This document shows, piece after piece, positions 6,745-14,900 of a stretch of 20,682 bases of DNA. The notes below the pieces were generated by a model. The model worked only from the letters and a program-made list of their open reading frames with translations. It was not told the DNA's origin and did not search any database. This DNA is from Spirochaetaceae bacterium. Its GTDB lineage: Bacteria; Spirochaetota; Spirochaetia; Treponematales; Breznakiellaceae. The position numbers and the translations under genes were made by a program. The DNA is taken from NCBI GenBank assembly GCA_031255315.1, contig JAIRSS010000260.1, forward strand, positions 1-20,682, written 5' to 3'. The first letter of the stretch is position 1. Every line of letters begins with the position of its first letter.

Positions 6745-8829
6745 TCACCGGTACTTCACGGTTACGGCGGCGGTAAAACTCCGTCCCGCCAGGGGCGCGT
6801 ATTGCTGTATCTCGTAATAGGCGTCAAAAATGTTTTCAACGCCGGCGGAGACGGAAAGGTATTTGCCTATATCGGCGGTTACCCGGAGATGGGCAAGGAA
6901 ATACCCGTCCAGCGTTGTTTTGCCGTCCGTATCGGCGTACCGGGAGCTTATGTACTCAAGCCGGGGAATTATCGAAACCATGGTCAGGACTTTTAGCGCC
7001 GCGTAGCCGTTCAGGGTAAAATGGGGATAATACGTAAGCGTCTTTACGCTGTTCTGACTGCGGTTAAGATGATAGCGGTTGAGGGAAAACGCGGCGCCCG
7101 CGGTGAACCATTCGGCAACGCTCAGTTCCGGGCTCACTTCGATCCCCCAAAAACTGGTCGTATCCAGGTTGCGGGCGTAATTGACCAGCGCGCTGGGATG
7201 GTGGGGATTCCCTAGTTCGACTTGTATGATTTTACCGGAGATAAGGCTGTAGTACAGCGCTGAATTGACAACCAGCGAAATACGTCCGGCGACCCCCGGA
7301 GTCAGGCTGAGACGGTACCCAAGCTCAAAATGATTGGCGATCTCCGGCCCCAGGTTGGGATTGGGCAGGGTTGTACCGAACCGGGTTGAATAGCGCTGGG
7401 ACATCGTGGGGAAGTGGTTTTTCCTGGCGTAGGTTATATGAAGGTCGTGGCCGAAAGCCGGCGTATAGAACAGGCCGGCCTGCCAGGTATACAGGAACAT
7501 ATTCCGGGTTTTGACGATGAAGTAATCCGCTTCCAGGAGCCTGAGGTATTCATTTTCCCCGTTCCAGTATTCAAGGGGGATCAGAGCGTCAAACCCTGCC
7601 CCGGCCCTTACGGTAAGCGGCGTCCAGGGGTTCATGGAATACTCAGCGCCCGCGGACCAGGTGTCTTCGGCGACGCGCATTTCTTCGGTAAGATCCCCGT
7701 CGTTGTGTATGCTTCCCCGCAGGCCGGTGTGGTCCTCCTTCTTATAGGTCAGGGCAAATTGGGCGGTATTCCATGCGTTGATTTCCCAGCTTCCTTTCAG
7801 CCGCCCGCCCAAAGAATATTCATCATAATCCGAATGGGGGGCGTGTACGCCCAGTTCGTAGGCCCTCATCGTGTAGTATTCATCAAGGCGGTTATCGTAT
7901 TTATCAAAATAGAACAGCCCTTCTGTTGACACCGCGCCAGTAGTCCAGGTTCCGTTCAAAGCAACGCTCCACCGCTTCCATACCGGCCAGTCCCAAATCT
8001 GGTAGTTTCGTATCGTGATGTTGGGAGGGGATACGCCTTTATCCGCGTTTTGATACACAAAGGCAAGCCATGCGTCAAGGTCCGAAACCGGGGTAAGGCC
8101 CGCGATAAGGGTGAGCTTGAAATCTTTTGAATCCGACCAGAGCCGGTCCCCCGCTTTCTGGGGATTCCCTTCCGTTTCCTCAAAACCCGCGGGCAGGCGG
8201 AAGTGATCGACGTCCCGGTACTGAACCGCCGCCCTGGCGTAGCCGTACCGGAGTTTGGATCCCGCGCTGAGTACGTGGGTGGAACCGGCGTACCGGCCTG
8301 TGCCGTCCAGGGTCAGGCCGGTTTTCAGGGACGCCTCAAGAGGGGTCTGGGGTTTCGCGGTTCTCAGCAGGATTGCCCCGCCTAAGGTGTTGGCCCCCAG
8401 GAGTTCCGAACTGTAGCCCTTTTCAATCTCAATACTCTCCAAATCCCCTGAAAGAATCCGCGCGCTGTCCGCTTCGCCCCGGTAGGGGTTTGCCAGGGGA
8501 ACGCCGTCTACATAAACCGGAATACTGTCCGCGCCGAACCCCCGGACCGTAAAGTTCGAATCGTTGCGCCGTCCGCCTCCCGACAGGATCACCCCCGGAA
8601 CATACCGTACCGCCTCCCACAGATCCTCCGCGCCGTCCCGTTCCATTTCTTCCCCGGTGATGAGTTCCGGGGTGTCCCGCTCGCCGATTACCTCCGCTTC
8701 CGGCAGGCGGTATACCTCCTCCGCACCGGCGGGCGCGGCGTCAGCCTCCTCCTCCTGCGCGCCGGAGGCCGGGGGCAGCCAGGCGCACAGGAAGCAGAGC
8801 AACGCGAAAAGACGGCCGGCCTTTTTCAT
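6745..8829 (-). CDS. TonB-dependent outer-membrane receptor
   Basis: Outer-membrane beta-barrel with an N-terminal plug that takes up a scarce ligand at the expense of TonB-delivered energy. The 694 residues start with a Sec signal (MKKAGRLFALLCFLCAWLPPASGA), then an acidic linker, then the plug: LPEAEVIGERD (possible TonB-box region), EDLWEAVRYVPGVIL, NFTVRGFGADSIPVYVDGVP, LESIEIEKGYSSELLGANTL and GGAILLRTA. The rest alternates aromatic beta strands and loops, with the receptor-like AGVENIFDAYYEIQQYAPLAGRS near the end. The C terminus is VKYR rather than the common terminal Phe. Its ATG overlaps the stop of the preceding lipoprotein gene by four bases (ATGA). The size fits BtuB/CirA-like receptors, but the ligand cannot be assigned. 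Confidence 0.92.
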   Translation of the reverse strand: MKKAGRLFALLCFLCAWLPPASGAQEEEADAAPAGAEEVYRLPEAEVIGERDTPELITGEEMERDGAEDLWEAVRYVPGVILSGGGRRNDSNFTVRGFGADSIPVYVDGVPLANPYRGEADSARILSGDLESIEIEKGYSSELLGANTLGGAILLRTAKPQTPLEASLKTGLTLDGTGRYAGSTHVLSAGSKLRYGYARAAVQYRDVDHFRLPAGFEETEGNPQKAGDRLWSDSKDFKLTLIAGLTPVSDLDAWLAFVYQNADKGVSPPNITIRNYQIWDWPVWKRWSVALNGTWTTGAVSTEGLFYFDKYDNRLDEYYTMRAYELGVHAPHSDYDEYSLGGRLKGSWEINAWNTAQFALTYKKEDHTGLRGSIHNDGDLTEEMRVAEDTWSAGAEYSMNPWTPLTVRAGAGFDALIPLEYWNGENEYLRLLEADYFIVKTRNMFLYTWQAGLFYTPAFGHDLHITYARKNHFPTMSQRYSTRFGTTLPNPNLGPEIANHFELGYRLSLTPGVAGRISLVVNSALYYSLISGKIIQVELGNPHHPSALVNYARNLDTTSFWGIEVSPELSVAEWFTAGAAFSLNRYHLNRSQNSVKTLTYYPHFTLNGYAALKVLTMVSIIPRLEYISSRYADTDGKTTLDGYFLAHLRVTADIGKYLSVSAGVENIFDAYYEIQQYAPLAGRSFTAAVTVKYR

Positions 8830-10709
8830 GGCTTCTTAAGCCCGCCGGGAGTCCAGGGAGCGGACGCGGGGAGCGGAACGCCGCCTTCAATCGAGACGCG
8901 CCCGTCCAGACGGGGAGCAACCACGCCCTGATCGTAGATATATTCCGCCACACCGTGCCAAAAGGGAATATCGAAGGGTTCGATGCCGGTTCTGCTGGTG
9001 AATAACCGGGTGAAGTATCCCCCGGCGGCAAGATAATCGGTGGTGCAAATCCGGTATTCCCGGTTGTCGTCAATAGGGCCGCCCCCAATAAGGAGGGTTC
9101 CCGGTTTGATAAACCCGTGGTAGTAGGGCTCCGCGTCCCGTGAGGATATTTCCTCGTATGAACCGTTGGGATCATAGGTTCCGTCGGGCTTTGTTCCGGG
9201 GGGCTGGTAATACTGGATAGTGTACCGGGCGTCAGCGGACACTATCCCGAAGAACCCGGTATTATGCGGCCCGCCCCGGGCGGTATGCACGACTCCGGCG
9301 ACATCCCCTTCTCCGTCCACCCTGCCCTCGACATCCTGGAAGAACAATTTGAGCATATCCCCTTTCATGGTGATGATTACGATTTTGTCGCTCCGGGCGT
9401 CCGGCTGGGTTATGGCCGAAATCCCGCCGACCGTGATTGTTCCCCGTGAAAGGGCGTTGTCTATATAGCCGCCGTTGAGGAACACAAAATCAATCGGCTT
9501 TTTAAGGATGTTCCTGACATACCACGCCGCGCCGTCGGTAAACAAATTCCCCAGGGCGGTTTCCTGCACCCGGGTCAGCCGGTCGGTATTGGGCCTTCCG
9601 TCAGGGAAAAACACGCTTTTCGGCAGGTCCTGGGCAAAGATATATTCGGCGGCGGCGGATCCCAGTTCAAACCGGGGATTGGTGAAATCTACCGGGTCAC
9701 GGGCGACGGGCTTCCCGGACGCGGCGGGGGATACCGGCGAGTTCTGCCGGGCGCTTTGAGAGTTCCATGATTGAACCCATACATAGTACAGTACACCGTT
9801 GGACAGCCCGGTAATATCGGCGCTTACCCTCGGCGCGGCCGCCGGAACAGACCCGAACTCCTGGGCCTGAGAAAAATCATTCGCCGTTCCATAGTAGACT
9901 TTGTAGCCCGGTACGCCGGAAACCTGATCCCATTCCGCCGTCAGCTTGTTGTTCCCCGGCGTAAGCGCAAGTTCCGCCGGGGCCGCGGCGGGCGGCGCGG
10001 AGGCGTTCCGCGGGGTTCCTGAGGCGGAGGCGTAGCCGGGAGAATTCCCCGCCGTATTGGCCGCCCGGACCCAGATCGTGTAGGACGTTCCATTACTCAA
10101 CCCAAGCAGGGCCGCGCCGGTTTCGGATACGGTTTTGATGGACGCGTCCTGAGGCGGCGTTCCGTTCGATCCGTTTTCCCGGTAGTACACTTCATAGGTG
10201 AAGGCGTCCGGCGTTGGGTCCCAGGTTACCTCAAGCATCTCCTCCCCGGAGGCGACGGCCAGGCCGGTGGGGATTGCCGGAGGCGGGATGGGCGTTCCAT
10301 AGGTGATGGGGCTGAACGCCGATTCCCCAAGATCCGGGTACACCGCTTTTACCCAGACGTACCATGTTACGTGGTTGTCTAGGCCTGTAATCTCGTACCG
10401 AACCAGGTTAGATGTGTTTGATTCCACCCTCCCGCGTTTTATCGCGCTTCCCTCAGCAGGGGAAAGGCTGGAATAAATCTCGTAGAAGGGAATTACCCCC
10501 TGGGCGGGGGCTGTTTTGGTCCATTGCAGCATCAGGGATTGGTTCCCCGCCGTTACCTGGATGGAGCGCGGCCCAGCCAGAGGGATGGAGCTGTCAGGAT
10601 CGGGGCCGGCCTCGCAGGAGGCCGCCAGCAGGCCGGCAAGCGCCAGCAACGCCGCCGCCGCGTATCGTTTGAGCCTTCCGGCAATTCTTTCACTCGTTAC
10701 GTTCCGCAT
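8826..10709 (-). CDS. Lipoprotein: three fibronectin type III domains plus lone 5'-nucleotidase C-terminal domain
   Basis: Exported protein of 627 residues. The signal sequence ends in the loose lipobox AASC (Cys32), so it is probably a lipoprotein. Three fibronectin III modules follow at roughly residues 42-140, 144-237 and 243-338, each with the WxxT/D...YEVYY...ITGLSNGTxYxxWVxA pattern. Residues about 343-620 resemble the 5'-nucleotidase C-terminal (substrate-recognition) domain: RVQETALGNLFTDGAAWY, DFVFLNGGYIDNALSRGTIT, IITMKGDMLKLFF, NREYRICTTDYLAAGG. The metallophosphatase domain that normally precedes it, with its DxH and GNHE motifs, is absent, so catalysis is unlikely. The domain recurs in the neighbouring lipoprotein. 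Four-base overlap with the receptor gene ties the two in expression. Its own ribosome site is weak. The ligand is unknown. Confidence 0.82.
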   Translation of the reverse strand: MRNVTSERIAGRLKRYAAAALLALAGLLAASCEAGPDPDSSIPLAGPRSIQVTAGNQSLMLQWTKTAPAQGVIPFYEIYSSLSPAEGSAIKRGRVESNTSNLVRYEITGLDNHVTWYVWVKAVYPDLGESAFSPITYGTPIPPPAIPTGLAVASGEEMLEVTWDPTPDAFTYEVYYRENGSNGTPPQDASIKTVSETGAALLGLSNGTSYTIWVRAANTAGNSPGYASASGTPRNASAPPAAAPAELALTPGNNKLTAEWDQVSGVPGYKVYYGTANDFSQAQEFGSVPAAAPRVSADITGLSNGVLYYVWVQSWNSQSARQNSPVSPAASGKPVARDPVDFTNPRFELGSAAAEYIFAQDLPKSVFFPDGRPNTDRLTRVQETALGNLFTDGAAWYVRNILKKPIDFVFLNGGYIDNALSRGTITVGGISAITQPDARSDKIVIITMKGDMLKLFFQDVEGRVDGEGDVAGVVHTARGGPHNTGFFGIVSADARYTIQYYQPPGTKPDGTYDPNGSYEEISSRDAEPYYHGFIKPGTLLIGGGPIDDNREYRICTTDYLAAGGYFTRLFTSRTGIEPFDIPFWHGVAEYIYDQGVVAPRLDGRVSIEGGVPLPASAPWTPGGLKKP

Positions 10710-10741
10710 GATTTATTCCCAGCCTTTCTGTTTATTAGGGG

Positions 10742-11590
10742 TTAGGGAGTAGCGGGAATCACCGGTACTACGCCCGCGGCCTTAATACGGCCTTCTACAA
10801 CCGGCTCAATCGTACCTTTGGCTGCGATATATTTGGCTACCGCGGTTTTCAAGTTCTCATCGGCGTATTGAGATTCACGGTCTTTTCCGTAATTGGTAAA
10901 GTTTGATGGGCCGCCGCTTGTTGGCACATCGTTGCTGTTCCCATTCCTGCCGGCCATAAAGTTGCCTACCGCGACCCGGTAGTCTTTTTTCGGATCAAGC
11001 GGACTGCCGTTCAGCCTAATATCGACCGCACGGGGAGGCTTCGAAGCGTCTGTATCAGGTTGAATCGCGTAGCTCACCCCTTTAGATACCAGTACGGCGC
11101 AGTTGGCGTTCCACCGACCTGAAGAACTGCTGTTTACAAATATATTGATAATCTTCTCAATATCACTACCGGTATAGGTTACAATCCAGAGGGTGTCCGT
11201 CAGGCCGGAGCTTAGATTGGTTAGGGTTATCACCCCGGCGGAAATTGTTGTTAGGCCCTGGACATTTTGCCCATTCAGCATAGCAAAATCCACCGGCTTC
11301 CCGGAAACATGCTCCGCGTAGGCCGCAATGCCGTCAACGATCAGGTTACCCAATGCGGTCTCCCCGTACCGGATACCCGTTGCGTCAATGTCCCGAGCCG
11401 CAGTGCCCAAGGTAACGGTGGAATCCGTAACGTCCACATCAACGATTTTGCTCCAGTCCAGTCCGGGATAATGGTTCGGAACACCCGGCTCATCATCATC
11501 ATCATTGCCCGTGTTACATCCCAGGACGAACAACGCCGCCAGGAAAACCGCCATAACCAAACAAAACCTGCTTCTCTTCTCAATCATCAT
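10742..11590 (-). CDS. Lipoprotein consisting of a lone 5'-nucleotidase C-terminal-like domain
   Basis: First gene of the minus-strand block, 282 residues. ATG 11590 is chosen because AGGAGG (11596-11601) sits five bases upstream; the frame continues 13 codons further without a site. The signal peptide ends in a classic lipobox VLGC (Cys25), followed by an acidic tether NTGNDDDDEPG encoded by a (CAT)5 run on the + strand (11491-11505). The mature part matches the 5'-nucleotidase C-terminal domain: RYGETALGNLIVDGIAAY, DFAMLNGQNVQG, GVITLTNL, IVTYTGSDIEKII, LDPKKDYRVAVGNFMAG. No metallophosphatase domain precedes it. The GETALGNL/QETALGNL blocks show it is a tandem paralogue of the next gene, minus the fibronectin modules. 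The role is unknown; a ligand-binding rather than enzymatic function is inferred. Confidence 0.82.
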   Translation of the reverse strand: MMIEKRSRFCLVMAVFLAALFVLGCNTGNDDDDEPGVPNHYPGLDWSKIVDVDVTDSTVTLGTAARDIDATGIRYGETALGNLIVDGIAAYAEHVSGKPVDFAMLNGQNVQGLTTISAGVITLTNLSSGLTDTLWIVTYTGSDIEKIINIFVNSSSSGRWNANCAVLVSKGVSYAIQPDTDASKPPRAVDIRLNGSPLDPKKDYRVAVGNFMAGRNGNSNDVPTSGGPSNFTNYGKDRESQYADENLKTAVAKYIAAKGTIEPVVEGRIKAAGVVPVIPATP

Positions 11591-11620
11591 ACAATCCTCC
11601 TGAACAAAACAAACATATCG

Positions 11621-11637
11621 AAAGCTCAACCAGCTTT
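11621..11637. promoter_or_regulatory. Palindrome in the leader just after the predicted transcription start
   Basis: AAAGCT-CAACC-AGCTTT has perfect six-base arms around a five-base centre, at about +5 to +21 of the predicted minus-strand transcript. It could be an operator or a 5' stabilising hairpin in the mRNA. The sequence does not discriminate between these. Confidence 0.45.
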
Positions 11638-11647
11638 ACTGAGTGCT

Positions 11648-11676
11648 AGTATACGCAGTGTTTTCTGGAAAATCAA
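11648..11676 (-). promoter_or_regulatory. Sigma70-type promoter for the seven-gene uptake block
   Basis: Read on the minus strand: -35 TTGATT (11676-11671), a 17-base spacer, and -10 TATACT (11653-11648). Each hexamer has five of six consensus bases and spacing is ideal. Transcription should begin near 11641, leaving a leader of about 50 bases before ATG 11590. That is too short for a cobalamin riboswitch. Confidence 0.75.
11661..11672. promoter_or_regulatory. Dyad in the promoter spacer, possible operator
   Basis: TTTTC-TG-GAAAA is a near-perfect 12-base palindrome lying in the spacer of the promoter and touching its -35 hexamer. A regulator bound here would block RNA polymerase. It does not match a Fur box that I recognise. 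Confidence 0.4.
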
Positions 11677-11807
11677 GAGGAAAACGGTATTTTATTCGGT
11701 TTAGTCTATTTTCACTGGATATTGATTCCCGGCTCGGTATGGCTTCACAGGACAAGAACCTACGAAACCGACTTAAACCGTCCATCCGGTTCGCCAGGCA
11801 TACGGTC

Positions 11808-11892
11808 CGCGGATTAGGCGGATCAACACAGAGTATGAACACGATTGATACGAAAAATCCGCGTTGCTTGGTGATAATCCGCGCAATCCGTG
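11808..11892. repeat. Imperfect long inverted repeat upstream of the A2M gene
   Basis: A 22-base arm at 11808-11829 pairs with 11871-11892 in inverted orientation, 17 of 22 positions matching, around a 41-base loop. The right half also carries AATCCGCG twice (11856-11863, 11876-11883) and AATCCGTGG (11885-11893). It lies in the 358-base non-coding stretch between the divergent genes, which otherwise holds the minus-strand promoter and no clear plus-strand promoter. It may be a dispersed repeat of the genome or a structured leader. Confidence 0.45.
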
Positions 11893-11948
11893 GTTCCCGG
11901 CGTTTATCCCGCCTTGCCGCGTACTTTACTGTGTATTACTCTAAGATT

Positions 11949-14900
11949 ATGAAGATGTTCCCTCCCTGGTTTGGAAGATTTTTGACCCTGTACGCCGCTG
12001 TTTCGCTCTTTGCTTCCGGCGCCTGCAAGTCCCCCGCCGGCGCGTCCGCCCAGCGGACGGTTTTCTCCAGCCCCCTCGCCGCGCCCGGGCGGGCGGTGGA
12101 AGGGCTGGAGGCGTACCGGATCGCCTATTATGAGGCGGACCCGGAGGGCGGCGCGGAAGGGGCCTTTGAAGGAAGCGGCGTTTTTAGCGATGAAAGCGGC
12201 GAGCCCTTTACCCTGGCGGATTACGGGCCCCGGGGGGAACTGCCGTCTGAAACAACGAAACCTTCTATATATATGGTTTTTTCCCATCCGGTACGGCCGG
12301 TGGCCAAACTGGGGGAGTCCGTCCGCTGGGAAGAGGGCGCGCCGGATCCGGGGCTTTTTACGGTGGACCCGCCGCTTCCGGGGGTGTTCCGCTGGTACGG
12401 GACGCGGCTCCTGGCCTTTGAGCCTGACGCGGAGAGCCTGCCGCAGCGCCGGTATACGGTAACGGCGTCGGACCGGCTCAGGTCTCTGGGGGGCAAGCGG
12501 CTTGAGGGGGAGCGGAGCTTCAGCTTTGAGACCGAGCGGCTTTCGGTGCTGTACTGGCAGGTTGGGGATGGGGAATACCCCGCGTCCGCCTGGGACGCGC
12601 CGCCTGAAGCCGCGAAGAACCTCCTCTTTATCTTTTCCTACCCAGTGAACCTTGAGGAAATCAGGCGGTGGATTCGGGTCGATCTGGCGGGCGGGGCTTC
12701 CGGGGGAATACCGTTCCGGGTGTCCCGGCCTGAAACAATAGACGAAACCTGGTACCGCCGGGACCAGGGGGTGCTGATAAGCCTGGAACGGGATCTGCCG
12801 CCTGACACGGATGTGGCGGTTACCGTGCTGCGGGGCGCCCGGTCGGAGGACGGCTTGCTGGGTTCCATGGCGGACGCGGTGTTCACGTTTCACACCCTGC
12901 TCCCCTTCACGCTGGATTATGCCGGGGCCCGTTCCGAATCGTCTCCCCGGACGGAGCAGGGCGACAGCATTCCGGTCATTCTTGATTTCAGCCACCCGGT
13001 TGATCCGGCGGGCGCGGCGGAGCGGTTTTCTATCGAAGGGCTCCCGGCCTTAACGGCGGAGAATATTCATGTCTATGGGAGCCGGGTGATTCTGAACCGG
13101 CTGCCCCTGGAATACGGCAGGGTCTACACCGTAAAAATAGGGGCCGCCCTGAGGGATATTTGGGGCAGGCGGCTGGGGGAGGATCAGACGGCCAGGGTGG
13201 AAACAGGAGAGGCCGGCAGCTATGTGTATATCGGGGACCAGGGGCCCCGGATGCTGGAGGCGGGGTTCATCCCCGGCGTGATTTGGGAAGCCCAGAATCC
13301 CCAGTCCCTGCGCCGGGTCATCCAGGCCGCGGCGGGGCCGTATGAGCGGGCGCCTTCCGACGCGCTGGAGGCGGCGGCGCTGATGAGCGTCCCCCGTGAT
13401 TCAAAGCAGTATTACCAGGAAGATTTATCCCCTTTCCTGGGGCCCGCCGGTACGGGGAGCGTCCGTATGCGCTGGGATTACGAGATCCGTTCCCAGTGGG
13501 ATCCGGGCCGGGTGTACCGGAACCGCCCCTGGCTTACGGTCCAGGTTACCGATATAGGGCTTACCGTCCGGTACGGGTACAACCGGGTTCTGGTCTGGGC
13601 GACCCGGCTTTCCACGGGGGAACCGGCGGCGGGGGCCCGGGTCGTTCTGCTGGAGGGGACCGTCCCGGTAACCGAAGGCGTTACCAGCAGCCAGGGGCTT
13701 GCGGTGTTCAATTTTCCTGACGGGGCCTTTGCGTCCCGGTTTACCCGGCCGACGGAGCGCTATGTGGATGACCAGGAAGCCGCCGGGTCCGCGGTGGGGA
13801 AGGGGCTGCGTATACGGGCAACCCTTGGCAGCGGCCCCGGCGCGGGGGGAGACGAGGTTGAGTTTATCCCCAATGACAGCCACAACCTCTGGCGGTTCTC
13901 CATAGACGCGGCGGTCTCCCCCTTTGAGGCGGAACAGGAACGTTCGGCGGTCTTTCTCTTTACCGACCGGGGGGTCTACCGGCCTGGGGAAACCGTAACC
14001 TTCCGGAGCATAGACCGGATACTCAGCCGGGGGCGCTACCGGGCGTACCAGGGGCCGTACACCATTACGGTACGGAGCGGCGCGTTCCGTGCGCCGGTTG
14101 TCGCGTCTTTTTCGGGAACCGCGGCCAAAAACGGCGGCGGGTACGGGTCATTTACCCTGCCCGGCGATCTTGATCCCGGCAGATACACTATTTTCTACAA
14201 ACGGGGCGGGAAATCATCCACCGAAGCGTCCGCTGTAGCGACCGCTATAGCGGACGCTGAAGCGGCGGTTGAATTTACGGTCGCGAATTTTGAGCGCCTG
14301 CGGATGGAAGCCTCTGTGCGCCTTGGCGAGGAGGCGGCGTTCCTGGGAGACCGGATTTCCGCCCGCCTTTCCGCTTCCTATCTTGCCGGGGGCGTACTGG
14401 CGGGAGCGCCCTATTCCTGGTACTGGACGAGGGAACCCGCGGCCTTTAATCCCGGCGGCTCATGGCGGTACTGGAAGTTTGGGCCGGAACATTCGGACGG
14501 GAGGTCCTTTATCGCCGAGGGCGAAGGAAACCTGGGGCCTGACGGCGCCGCGGGCATAAGCCAGGAACCGCGTCCTGACGGCGTTGAGGGATCTCCCTAC
14601 CGCTACCGGCTGGAAGCCTCAGTCCAGGACGCAGCCCGTCAGTCGGTATCGGTTACGGACGCCCTCATCGTGCATCCCGCGGCGTTCTATATCGCCGCCC
14701 GGCTTGATCCGGGAGCGTTGCGCGCTGTTTCGGAAGCGCGCTCCCCCTCCTCCTCGTTTTTTTCCGCCGGAAGCCCGGCAACCCTGAGCTGGTCCCTCCT
14801 TTCCCCCGCCGGACAGCCGTCCGATGGACGGGGAGCCGAACCCCTCTCCATCCAGTTTGTCCGGTATGACTGGAAGCAGGCGCGCCAGGCCGGAGTCGCG

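Noticed and set aside
8826..10709. Active 5'-nucleotidase
   Set aside because: The metallophosphatase domain and its metal-binding motifs are absent; only the C-terminal domain is present.
11591..11641. Cobalamin riboswitch in the leader of the import operon
   Set aside because: The predicted leader is about 50 bases, too short, and no B12-box-like sequence is visible.
11845..11878. TTGATA...GATAAT as a plus-strand promoter for A2M
   Set aside because: The spacer is 22 bases, too long for a sigma70 promoter.
11643..11948. In-frame upstream extension of the A2M protein by 102 residues
   Set aside because: It has no signal peptide, is Arg-rich, covers the inverted repeat and the opposing promoter, and a signal sequence with lipobox begins only at 11949.
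11904..12995. Long open frame antisense to the A2M gene (363 codons)
   Set aside because: Arg/Pro/Gly-rich translation without domains; a shadow of the GC-rich gene on the other strand.
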